From Lepas anatifera (lineage: Eukaryota; Arthropoda; Thecostraca; Lepadidae): a stretch of DNA of 64,000 nucleotides. The notes beneath the pieces are model-generated. The model did not search any database. It was given only the letters and a program-made list of their open reading frames with translations, and was not told where the DNA came from. A program made the position numbers and the translations under genes. Numbering within the stretch: the stretch's first letter is position 1; every line of letters begins with the position of its first letter. Positions 1 to 12,000 of the stretch are shown here, piece after piece. The stretch covers positions 1,426,501 through 1,490,500 of the forward strand of contig JAOTON010001136.1 of assembly GCA_034440635.1 (NCBI GenBank), given 5' to 3'.

Positions 1-2600
1 TGTTACGGGCTAGAATTAGGTTTAATATTTTTTAAATAATTTCTTCGCCCAGTGCTAGGCCAAAAAACGAAGAGATTTACAAAACTTTTGGTCTGAAACA
101 CGTGCTCTCGGCGGGTCCCAAGGAATCATCCTCCATTTTACAAGTTACATCCATGATTTTATCTGGTTATATATGATGGTTCCTGGTCGTTCTATTCATC
201 TGACTGATGGAGTATACCGCGAAGTCATCAGTTGAACGCCGGATCGTGGTGAAAGCTCATCAATTGTTGTGCCAGATCACTTTCCAGATCCATTGGAACT
301 TATTGTTTAACACCCGAGTTATATCCCTAATACCCACTCCCCAAAAATGTCCCACGCTTGCGCCCACTTCCTGATCGTACGAGGTTAATTGAAATCCCTG
401 TATGACGTGGTGGCTTGATATGACACTTCAGCCACATATTGTAGTACTTTGTGCAAATCTCAGGTTTAAATAATATTCGTGACAATATTGCAGATATCCC
501 CAATTCCATATTTTCAGTGTGAGGATCTAAGTCAAGGTAAGTAATTGTAGCGTTCAGTAATTTCTATGGGGGTCTGCCCGAGCGTTACGAAGCGTCAAGA
601 TACCTTTACGAAGTGTTTCATTGGGGAGGGAGAGTAAAATATGGCAACAATTTGCGCTACGTAATTATGGATGACCCCTTTACATCGGCGTAGGGAAGGC
701 AAAATCACTCGTGGGCCGGGGTCACGAGGGTGAAGTGGTCCAAATCCAGAGCCCAGAAAGCTGAATACAGGTCTCCTGCAAATTGATCATACAAAGTTTC
801 GCAGTTTATTTTGTACTTGTAGGTATGCTATAAACTCGTTCTATGTTTGAGTTTCTTTCATCCGACTGATGGAACACCTGCTCGTTTGGCCGTGACAAAA
901 ACGGCGGCTTTGCACCCATGGCATACGTCCTCTGCTGTACTGTACGGTTGCTTTTATACTACTACTCTCGTAAAGGGGTCCTATCAGTAGCGGATCCAGA
1001 GGAGGCAAAGATGGCATTCATCCCTGCCCGTCGCCCAAATGTTCCGAGTTTGCCTAACTTTTCATGAAAAAGACTATCTTTCCACACTTTCGGCCCCGCT
1101 AACACCCCCCCATTAATAGAAATTAAAGTGTCGATTTGTGTTGGAGTTCGACAATTCTTATTAAAAAATTCAATCGTTCGGATCATCGCCACTAATACCT
1201 CATAAAAACAGGTTATGGTGAAGCGAATGAAGGAGCAAAAATGATGACTGAATGGAAAAAATGATGACGTGAATGGAAAAAGGTGTGGGTTCGTTTTTTG
1301 TAGTCCATGGGAAAAAGTGAAAACACCTATCTAGACATTTTGAAAAAAGCTTCGAAGGACAAAAAGCAGATTCCATAGTTGTCCCAGAAACATTGCGAGG
1401 CTCTCCTTCCGTCCACGTCAAAGTGTAACCAGCTCGAACGCGTCCAGCTCGCCTCACCCTAATGTCCTAAGCCCTACCTAACTCCACACTACTCCTGCCA
1501 CCATACTTACATGATGTTCCATATCGCTATCTTCACAAAAACATCGGACGCAGGGTCCTCCAATGCCAAACTCAAGGGAAAACTGCCATGCTGATCACAG
1601 GCGAGTCCAGGGAAGGCAAGCTGGGGCACTTACCCTCCCCACAATCAACCCCCGGCGCCCCCTGAAAGGAGGATGGTGCTCCCCCTGAAATTAAGTGTAG
1701 CTTTCCATCCCCTCCCCAATACGAGTATCGATGCACACGCGGTAGGATTTGGCGCCCATCTGATAGGTTTTGCAGCTCAAAAGTGATGCCCGTTTCCGAC
1801 CACGTACTCTCCCCATTTCACCCCCGATTGAAATTGCTGGATCCGCCCGCGATGCTGATTAATGTGTTGCGTGCATCATTTCCTTAATCTCGCCAGTGAC
1901 AGTAGTAAAGTGACCTCGGCAACTGGAACGTACTAACGGGGCTACTTTTTCTCTACGACCTTATCCGGTTTGTGCACTCGCTCATGCCTCTGTTGAGCGA
2001 GCGCCCTAATTCTGTCAGATACTATGGTATCGATGTCAGCTGCTGAACTCAAACTGTGACGATTCAGGGATCTGTTTCTGACTTTGTAGAGCTTGTTTCC
2101 GTTGCGAGCCCGGGGTATGGATGGGTGGGTTTTGGTGCCGCTGAGGTACCGATGTTCCTCATAAAGGTTTGTGCCGTTGAATTGAAGCACCGTCGGCAGT
2201 CATGTAACACTAGCGTGCATCGCCCCGCGTTGAACAGCGGTGGCTCAGTGGCCGCAGCACACGGTGCTGCTGTGTGACTCAGAAGCCGTGCCGTGTTTAC
2301 GGTGACAGAGCCTCGCAGTGACGTCATCGGGCAGCCGTGATCCGCCGCTGTGCATCGGGCCGTCAGCTACGTACACCCGGCCGTCCGTCCCGCCGTACCT
2401 GCAGACATGATCCCTAGCAACACTCTCAGAAAACGTTCCACAGAATCTGTGTCTTACGTGACAGTGACTAACGATGGCTTTGTTTCAACAGCAGCAATCC
2501 CAGAACTGAGAGTCTCTGTTTTCCCTGACCGTGATTCTACACTGAACCAAGCACTCACCCGAGTGGTCACACACTGCCCAGACCGGCATCAGTAGGAGCA
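1..2600. other. Upstream non-coding DNA
   Basis: I see no convincing gene here. Short open frames on both strands have no recognisable domain. The stretch holds one well-delimited hAT-like MITE (1596-1851) and a lone terminus-like motif, CAGTAGCGGATCCAG, at 985, which resembles the ends of the same family but has no partner I could pair with it. From about 2,200 the GC content rises towards the CpG-rich 5' region of the large plus-strand gene. Confidence 0.6.
1596..1851. mobile_element. hAT-like MITE, GGATCCGCC family, copy 1
   Basis: A 256-bp non-coding element begins CACAGGCGAGTCCAGG and ends GCTGGATCCGCCCGCG, forming an imperfect terminal inverted repeat. It is flanked by a perfect 8-bp direct duplication, ATGCTGAT, at 1588-1595 and 1852-1859. 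Eight-base target duplications with CANNG-type termini are characteristic of the hAT superfamily. The interior (CGCCCCCTGAAA, CCATCTGATAGG, AAAAGTGA) is shared with copies at 39075 and 60024 and with truncated copies at 17.2, 25.3 and 50.5 kb. There is no transposase frame, so it is non-autonomous. Confidence 0.8.
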
Positions 2601-2609
2601 TTCGCCATC

Positions 2610-3235
2610 GACGCACTTCCTGCACCCCTCCGCCGTCTGTTGACACTGCCGCCCGCGCGGCGTCCCCCACCGGCTTTTGCGCGACCTTCGGGCGGCTCTG
2701 GTGGGGCTCCGGTGGTGGTGCGGCGCGGCTGCCCGCGCGCGGACGCGGCAGTGCAGCGGAGCGCCGGCCCGGCCCGCCGACTCAGAGCAGCACCAGCGCC
2801 GCAGTCGGGCCAGAGCGGTGGGGGAGGGCGGTGGCGGCACTCGCAGGAGGGTAGGACAGCGCCCGCCTGGGGCGATGTTAGTGGTTAGTGACATGTGTTA
2901 AGTAAACAGTGAATAGTGAGTGTTCAGTGTGTGGAAGAAAAACGGTGAAGGTGGTAACCGTTGCCACTGTTCAAGAGACGCAGTGCTTTCTCCGAGACTA
3001 GGTCACCTACGCGGGCATCCAGTGCCGTAACGCTTCATTGTGTGGCGTGTGAATCCGCGCTGGCGGTCTTTGCTGCGGCAGTTGCGGCGAGGACGAGACC
3101 ACCACCAGCACTTGTCTGGGTCGACAGCAAGGTGGCGGGCGGTGGCGACATTGCAGCGCTCACATCGCATCAGTCATCAGCGGGCGCCACGGCGAAATCG
3201 AGCCGTCGCAGCGGCAGTGGTGACGTCAGCTGACG
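2610..3235 (+). promoter_or_regulatory. CpG-rich 5' region / probable promoter and 5' UTR
   Basis: The 600 bases before the start codon are very GC-rich, with dense CG dinucleotides and runs such as GCGCGGCTGCCCGCGCGCGG. I see no TATA box placed convincingly. Open frames here (for example 2640-2888) are typical artefacts of GC-rich DNA. An in-frame stop (TGA, 3221-3223) closes the coding frame just upstream of the ATG at 3236, so most of this stretch is probably promoter plus untranslated leader. The transcription start cannot be placed from sequence alone. Confidence 0.5.
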
Positions 3236-6044
3236 ATGAAGCGACTGGACCTGGCCAGCCGGCACGTCACAAGCACACAGGGCGGCATCGGCAGTGGTCT
3301 GGGCACCAGCGGCCGCATCTCTTTTCGCGACGATCGCGGTGCAGACCGTGACGAGAGCGGCGCAGTTGTCACGTCGGCCATCAACCGGTCCCTGCTGGCG
3401 TCGACGGCACAGCAGGCGTCGGCGGCCGGTATTCTGGTCACGGAGTCCCGGCCGCGCCGTCGCCGCGCTCAGAACCTCACCTTCCGAGAATCTCACGAGG
3501 TCATCGGCGAGGGTGGTGAGCCGGTCTCCTCCGATGACGACGCCACTGACGGAGATGACGACGCCGCCGAGTGTGCCGAGCCGTCAGACGTCCTCACCCC
3601 GGAGGAACGCGCTTTCGAGAACCTCACCAAGCGCAACACCGACTTCAACAGTATCTCCAGCAATCTATCGAGGGAAGTCTCGGACCTTGGTCGACTGGGT
3701 GGACGAAAATGATCAAACCACGGAACGGAGCGCGCTCACCGGCCGCCACAAGAAGTTCACACCTCTGGTCAGCGTGGCACCGTTCTCGACTGGGCGTGGT
3801 CCGGGGCCGCTCAAGGTCAATGCGGTGGCTCCCATGCAAAACGGCGAGCTGATCAAGTCCAGTCATCGGAACCGGAAGGAAATGGTGGAGAAAAGTCGTG
3901 TTACAGCCAACAAAGAGGCGGTACCCCCTGACCACAAAGTGACTAGGTTGGACGATAATGTGACTCAGGTGGACAAGGTGACCCCGTTGGACAATAAGGT
4001 GACCCGGTTGGACGACTCGCCGATATCGTCGGGTGATGAGAACAAGTCGAACGATGATAGGGAAGATCCGTCGCCAGATAAGCCACTAGAAATATGTAAT
4101 CGCGCGGATAAATCCGATAGCGAAGCAAATGAGGGATCTTCTCTGAAAGGGATCAGTACAGGTATGCAGGATGATAGTGCTGTTCCTTCTGAGGAGGAAT
4201 CTAAGCTGCGTCTGAGACGCACTGACTTGTCTGGGGACCAAGCTGTCAAGCCGGCTATAAGTGGAAGGGATGAAATTGCTTCCAAATCGGAGGGTATTAG
4301 TAATATAAGCGCCATTAAGTCCATGCTAGCGGAGAAGGCAGCCTCACAAAAGTCTGGCGCTCAAAAGCGCAGCCATGCACAATTGCAGGAGCGTAACAGG
4401 GCCAGACTGAATTCTTTGGATGGTGTTTCAAAACACTCCAGGCCCAAGTTGCTGACGAAGGAAGGTGCTTCGAGCTCCACAAGCGGGGCTGTTGGTAGTC
4501 TGTCACCATCAGCTCCTGAGGCCTGCGTTACTGCAGGGCCAGCTGTGGGAGACGGAACCGTCAGTGGCAGTGGTGTTTCAGGTGTTAACGAAAACAGCAG
4601 TGACGTCATCACCCAAACAAAGCCCGATCGGCTGTGTACCAATACAGGCGAAAAAGGCTCTCCCGAAGGCAATGTCATGACTAACAATGCCGTCACAGAT
4701 GCTAAACATGTCGCCTCTTCAAAACCGACCTTGCTTGGCGATAAGCCTTGTCTCACTCCAAAGCCAGCAAAAGCGAAAGCGCTAAGTCGTCCGATCAATG
4801 AAGACAATGGAAAGCGGAGGTTAAGCCTTGAAACGAGTTTAAATGGCCGGTATGTAGCACCGACGCAGGGAGCGGACAGTCGTGAGAATACTGAAAAGTT
4901 GAGTCGACTGGAGTCGGATTTGGCAGCCGCCTCAGAAACAGCCGCTGACCCTGCACCGAGTCAGCTCAAACTACCCAGTGAAACTGAGAAGAAAACGGTA
5001 AGGCTAACTAAAAGCGCTGGTGACGAAATTCGCTCCAGAGAACAGCCATTTGATGGCAGTCAGAATAAACCTAGTTCTTATTCACCCAAGTCTTCCATAC
5101 ATCACAAGGACGTCGAAACAAAGCAGCAGCGTGCCCTGAAGCGAGAGCAAGAACTCGAGCGGAAACGCGAGGAACTGGAAAGGCGAAATCGTGATGAGAA
5201 AAGAGCGCAGGAGCGTGATCAGCTGGCAGAAGTCCAGCAGGAGCGGCCGCAAACATCAGTCAAAGAAGAGCCTAGCAAAGCCCGCACGCGCCGAGACGCC
5301 CCTCAGCCGCTAAACAGCAGTCCTCCATCTCCTCACAGCAGCGTCAGTGCCTTCCACAGCCAGATGAAGTCGGACGTACCCAGTCGGGGCGGCCGCGACG
5401 CCGAGCCCACCGGTCAGTCACGCAGTCGCGTCGTCCACCCGGCCCTGCAGCGTGCCGTGGAGCTGTCGCGCCCCCTCGCCGGTGACGGGGCGCGCTCCTC
5501 GGCCAGCACCGACAGCACAGACGACGACGATGACGACGACGCGGCTCCTGTCGCTCCGCAGCGCACCATGTCCGTCAGTCCGCGCTCTAGGAAGCGTGGC
5601 TCTCAGGCTGCTGTCAGTTTCGCGGCCGGCACGGAGTCCGGCAGCCGCGGCGGCGGCGTGAAGCCGCGCTCCCAGTCGGTGCCGCGGCCGGGCCTGCTGG
5701 ACGCCGGCGTCCTCAACGACGACGAGGTTCGGCGGCGACTGGCGGGCGGCCCCGGCGAGGAGCGGCGCTCGCGACGCGACGAGTTCCGTTCCCGGGCTCG
5801 CTTCTCCCTGAAGAAGCTTCTCAAGTTCGGACGGGACGATAAGCGGCGCGACAAGGACCAGGTGTACGGGGAGTTCCGTGCCAAGCCGGAGATCATCCAC
5901 CCGATTGATCGGGCCGGCGTTGGCCGCGTGGAGGTGGTGTCGCGTTCGGGGGAGCAGCGGCGGCGCGAGGACGACGAGGACCAGCGTCGCCGACGGCAGA
6001 GGCGTGGCGCCGACGGCGCCGGCGACTCACCTCCTACTGCACCG
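3236..6044 (+). CDS. PEAK-like gene, coding exon 1 (disordered N-terminal region)
   Basis: This exon encodes about 936 residues. The ATG at 3236 is the first in frame after a stop at 3221. The first part (to about 3694) is acidic and serine-rich and contains a basic RPRRRR patch. After a +1 frame break the open frame continues to the donor CCG|GTGAGA at 6044/6045 (phase 0). Notable pieces are a four-fold degenerate KVTRLDD-type repeat (3935-4015), a charged, probably helical KREQELERKREELERR-like stretch (5110-5250), an aspartate run (about 5521-5541), LKKLLKFG (5809-5832) and KPEIIHP (5883-5903). Such low-complexity sequence is usual for PEAK-family N-termini. If intron 1 were retained, translation would add 23 residues and stop at 6113. 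Confidence 0.78.
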
Positions 6045-9000
6045 GTGAGATGGGTTCAGACTCCAGCTCAGAGAGGTAGTAGAGCTGGCAACATTTCAGA
6101 TGCTCGAAATTGATGGTTGGGTGTCAGTTATCGCGAGGGAAATGTCTGGCGCGCGAGAGAACCTTTGATCCTCCTACCAATTTCCCATCCAGAGCAGTTG
6201 TTTTCTTTTCCTCCGGCTTTATGAATGCTTTCTAGATTTTACATGTATTCGCATATCTTTACTTTAACTTCGCATAATCTATATTTATATCTTATTTTTG
6301 GCCAAGTAGCATGCTGGCTTCATTGCGCGCCTTCAGATCCGGGCAGCATGGATTAACGTGGGTCAATCCCCAGGGCGGGAAACCCCCTTCTCTGTCCCGT
6401 CTGGCCCGGTGCAGAGGATCCTGAAACACCCGAGCCAATGTTGCCTGTAATTGGGCATTGTGCTTGTTGAGAGTGACCCTGATAAATGAATGAATAAGAA
6501 CATGCCTTTTGAGCTGTATGAGGCCACGTTCCATGGCAGGTTTATGAAACTTCATAAATTAAGGCTGGTTTGTCAATACCGCCAAAAGCTAATCGTGTAC
6601 TGGCGTGAGAAGCAAACACGTTCGCCTACCACAATCATTATGGAGCATGAAAGATGATATGCTTTCCATTTCCAAGGTCGTTGGTTTCTGTGTGGCTCGA
6701 TACGTACGCTGCGCAAACATTGGTAACTTGGCCTCAGTTCACACGTCCATCATACATGGCTGAGTTCACGCGTGGCACACTGCGCCTGCCTGCTGTGAAC
6801 GCAGGGTGAGGTAACAGTAGCTGGTGAGCTGGTGTAATTTGTCCAATTAACGGTGTCGAAATTAAGTTCGCTCTGCTGGAGCAGTGAATGATGCTGCCAC
6901 TCGAGCCATTATTGCGTTTCAACAGTAAGCTAAACTGATAGCCGCTGGTAATTATAGTTCTAGATCATTAGTATTTTGGAGCCTTATATGTGTCATGTCT
7001 TGATTACACATTTGCCTGTCTTGCTAGAAGTTTTTCACTAGCGTTCCTGCTCTCAAATCAGTTGCTTGTTTTGAGCACTGTTGAATTTTCGACAGAAAAT
7101 TGGGCCGAAATCTGGAGTAGTGTATTGTTTTGTATATGATTCCGGGGGCCAGGTCGCTGTTCTGAGCCGGAAGCGCCGCATTTCTGCTGTTCCTTTTTCA
7201 GTCGCTTGTAGTGGAAACCCGGCGATAACGCTCGTGGATGCGACTGTGTCGAGCGGCGATGCTGAGCTATATCCTAATCCGATTGCGACTTTTAAGTTCC
7301 TGTTCGGAGAGCTGCCCGGGTCAGTAAGGTCAAGTGTTCTTTGTTATCGAATTCCGGCTAATGGCTCACTAAACTTTGTCTGTTGCTTTACTAGTACTGA
7401 GGCGAACGTTTTATCACAACATTTTCTTCGAATACGATGATGGAATCAGCGGTTTCCCGTCCTTAGGTACATATACGCAAGCGTACGTGGTATTTTCTTG
7501 ATTGACTCGGGTCTCTTGTATCAGTGCTGCCCTTCTGTTCTTTCCTATATAGGTTTCATTTTTTAGGTAGTCGCGTGCAGGTGGCTTCCGAGATTTGCTT
7601 GCTTCCTGGACAAAAAAAATCCAGAGCGATGGCATGGATAGATGAGCAATGTTGCGAGATTGGTGTAGTCATCAGTAACCCTTCCTCACCCCCCTCCCCA
7701 TGTAACTTTTAGATCCATACAGTATATTTGCACTAAGCGATACATAAAAACATACAGGCACCGAAACGCGCAACCATGATACCCCCGGCGCGGGGCCCCT
7801 AAATAACGCCGGGGATATCGGCGCGGTACAGGTAGGTGCTAAGAATGCCACTGGCAGGGTGTAACGCAATTAAATTAAAACACTACACATACACAGCCAA
7901 TAAAACAAAAACACATACGTCAGCGTCGTAAAATCACAGACATGTAGGCGCCCAGCCACCACTCAACCAGCCCGCCCGGCGACGAGGCAGCAGGGCGCAC
8001 CGGCGGGCGTCAACGCGGACGATGACGGTGGCGGCAGAGCGCAAGCGCGATCGGTCCGGGAGAGTGCCGGACGTCGGCCAGGCGAACAGGCGCGGCGGCA
8101 GGTGATCGGGCCTCAGAGCGCGTCCGCCCGAGGCGGGCCGCGCAGCGCGCTCGTGGTTGGTCGGTCAGGCGATCAGTCCCCGGGCGCCAGCCCGCAGAGC
8201 GCTCCAGCGGGGGCTAGGTGAAGCGGTTAGCTGGGCCAAGCGCGCAGGCGGACGCCCCGACGCAGCACGCGCCAGCGGACGGCCGGCGGACAGCCAGCCC
8301 CATCGCGCCCCGGCGGGAGGCCGGGCGCACGGGCGTCAGGGCATGATGTGTTCCTGAAGCAGAGTTCATGTTTTTGTTAGATTAGGAGGGAGAGGATTTC
8401 TTTTACTTTTTTTAACAGTTTGATCAATCTTGGAGAGATTTAGGCGCGAGGTAAAGTACTATGAAAGGAAAGGCACGATGGTGCCGGAGGCGGGCCTGTA
8501 GGCAACCGTCAAAGCCGAAATCAAGCAACAACGCAGTTTAGATTCTTATGAAATTAGTTTTTTCCTCAATTAATAATAGATACTGTTCTCGAGTGATTCT
8601 GGCTGGTGCATGCGGCAGGAAACTTAAGCTAATATTAGTCAGAATGAGACTTTCAGGTTAAACAGTTTTGATATTGATACAATTGAGTTGTTAACACACT
8701 TAGGATATGATATACTTATCAGTAATATTTATCAAGGTATAGTTTTTTTATAACGGTTTTGAAGAAGGATTTACTCATAGGGACATCTTCCAGTCTTCTA
8801 ATTTTGCTAGCTATAATCTTATTCCATGCTCGTGGGGCCGATATAAATAGAGAAAACTTTCGATACATAGTGGAAGCGAACTGGACCTGGAAATGTTGCG
8901 TTTGTCTAATGACACGACCTAGAGGATCTTGGTGTATGATATTGATTTTTTCAGAGATAGCAGAGGGCAGAGAGTTAGACAAAAAGTCATGCATTATTTT

Positions 9001-12000
9001 TAATTGAGCCATTTCTACCAGGTCTGGGATTTTAAGTAAATTATATTTTCTGAAAAGAGGGTCTGTGTGGGCAAGGCGGTCGGTCTTCTCAATGATTCGC
9101 ACAGCTTTTTTTGGAGCAATATGAGTTTGTTAAGGTGGAACTGGTACGTACTTCCGAAAATAGGTAAACAATAGCTCAAATAAGGAAGAATAAGGGCATT
9201 GTAAAGCAGGAGGAGGTGACCTGGGTCCAGAATATGCTGTGCCCTACGCATGAGACCAATGTTACGCGAGATTGTGTTGGCGACTGCATGTATATGTTTC
9301 GTCCACTTCAGATTCTCACTTATGTGAACACCTAGATACTTTGTAGTGAATTTTCGTTGCAACACGTCATTATTAATTCTAATGGCAATATTGTCGGTAA
9401 GGCAAGAGGAAAAAAGCTGATAAGTGGATTTTTTAGTGTTGAGGGTCAGCCGATTGCAGCAGAGCCAGCTCGAGATGTCTGATAGACTTTGGTCAATTTG
9501 GGTTTGGAGGTCTGTTAAGTTAGGTGCTGTAAATAATAGGGCAGTGTCATCTGCAAAGAGGTAGAATTTGGGATTTTGCGAGCAATTAGCCATATCATTT
9601 ACATATATGAGAAAGAGTAGAGGACCCAGCACACTTCCCTGTGGAACTCCAAGGAAACCGTTCTAGGACAGCTAGATTTTTTGAGTTATATTTGACTATT
9701 TGTGCTCGATTGGAAAGATATGATTGAAAAAATTTTAAAGTGGTATCCTGAATTCCCCAAAACCTTAATTTAGAGAGAAGAATTCCGTGATTTACTGTGT
9801 CGAAAGCACGACTGAAATCAAGGTATATTGCAACTGATAACAACTTAGAGGCAAGAGCAGCAGTTATATCATCATACAATAAGGCAATTGGCATGTATGT
9901 GCTGCGTTTTTTCTGGAATCCAAATTGGTTTTTGTACAGCATGTTAATTTCAGACAGGTATTCAGTGAGCTGGGCTCCCACAATTTTTTCGAATACTTTT
10001 GCAAGAACAGGAAGGATTGATATAGGGCGATAATTTGTGAATTTAAATTGGTTTCCAGATTTGAAGATAGGAACAACAAGTGCAGTTTTAAATTCATCTG
10101 GAAATACCCCTTTGCAGAGACAAAGGTTGAACAAATACGTGACTTGTGGTGAAATGACAGGGATTATTAATTTAAGAATTTTCGAGCTAATTCCATCATA
10201 TCCAGGTCCTTTATTACCAAGGGATGCAACAAGCTTTTGAACATATTCAGTATTTACCATATGGAATTGAAAGCGTTGTGGAGTTGGCTCACCCAGGTAC
10301 TGGTGAGGATCTGAAGTGGACTGTGGGAGAGAATTATCAAGCTTTGCTGCTACTGTTGAGAAGTAATCATTGAACCCATCTGCAATTTGAACAGGGTCGC
10401 TTATGTAATGATCGTCGACATTGAATTGAACAGGTGCATCATTTTTAGTTTTGTTTTTGCGACAAACATTGAGTAATGTAGCCCAGAGTTTCTTAGGATC
10501 AGATTTTTCTTCTTCCAGTTTCCTTTGATAATAAAGTTTACGGGCTGTTCTGATAATATTAGTGAGACAATTACTATACAACTTGTAAGAGATTTCGTCA
10601 TTTTTAGTGCGTGATTTTATGAACTTTTTGTATAGATCAGCTTTCTTGTTTACACATCGTAGGAGACCATACGATATCCAAGGCCGAATTGGTGTGGACC
10701 TACGATTACTGTTACTTGAAGAGAGATGAGCAATCTCTTCACTAAGTGTGTTCTGTAATATTTGAGCTGCCAAGTGAGGGTCATTTATGGTTGTAAAATT
10801 TTGGAGTTTTAAAGTAATAGCCTGCTTAAGTTGATCAATTTTTCTAAAGTCAAAAGAAAGCATTGGTTTTGGAGTTTGGTCAGGCTTAGTAATATTTGAA
10901 GTAAGTGTTAATCCAATAGGAAGATGATCACTAACATCGCTTATCAAAACAGATGAAGATTTTACAATAGAGCTGTCATTACAGAAAAAGTTATCAATGA
11001 GAGTCTGGCTTTCTGCAGTGATTCTGGTCGGTAATGAAATGCAAGGGTGGAATCCCTGCGCTGCTAAGGAATGCACAAAACTTGAGATATGATCGCTTGC
11101 AGATGAGTTCAAGATGTCAAAGTTATAGTCGCCCCCATTATACAAATTTTTTGCTCAAGTGATATTTTTTCAATAGTTTCTTCTAAGTAATTTAGGAAAA
11201 TTGCAGATGGGTAAGATGGTGATCTATATATTGATCCGACTAGCAGCCGAAAAGGAAAAATATTATGAATTTCAAGGTAGACTGACTGGTGCTGAATTAC
11301 ATTGGACTCCAGGTCACCCCTTCTGTTATATGCCATGTGTTTGCAAATGAATATACCTGCACCCTTCCCCTTGTAATTTGATGGACAGGTGATTTCCAGA
11401 ACATAATCAGGGAGCTGGTATGAATTTACAAGTTCTGATGGTAGCCATAATTCAGTAACTAATATTACTGAGGGTTTATCTTTAAGTTCAGCAATGAGGG
11501 CCTGAAGTGATTCAAAGTTTTTTGGGAGAGACCTTATATTAACATGCAGTATTGAGAAACTGTGAAGCGGATTGGCAATATTATAGGAATCAATTGTGTA
11601 GTAGTTGCAATTTTCTAGCAAATGTTGTAAGTTCGAATGTTGGGAATCTTCATGGTCAAGTGTAGAAAGATCTGGAAGGAATCTTAAGTTTGCATTAAAT
11701 GATGAGGGTTCTTGAATCCTTAGATGGAATTTAAACAAAGTGCAAAAGCAAACAATCAAACAGTACAACAGCAAAACAGGAGTTTACAGGTAAAGAACAA
11801 GATGATCCTAGCAATAGCTTTACACCAAACTCTAGTACAGCAGCAGGTGGACCAATCATATCACAATATCAAAGGGGAGGCAACCAAAACGGTACAAGTA
11901 ATTTCGAGAAATATCCTAGTTGAAAAGGCAGGCTGGGAAAAATGAGAATTACAATCAACTACAGAATGAAATAAACCAAGAAAGCCAGACATGAGGATTA

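Noticed and set aside
3294..3690. Extending the large frame of exon 1 upstream to an ATG at 3294
   Set aside because: This part is an arginine/serine/proline-rich shadow. The overlapping frame from 3236 has balanced acidic coding character and flows into the downstream frame after a one-base correction.
5418..5900. Minus-strand open frame of 160 codons
   Set aside because: It is antisense to well-supported coding sequence of exon 1 and is open because of GC-rich codons.
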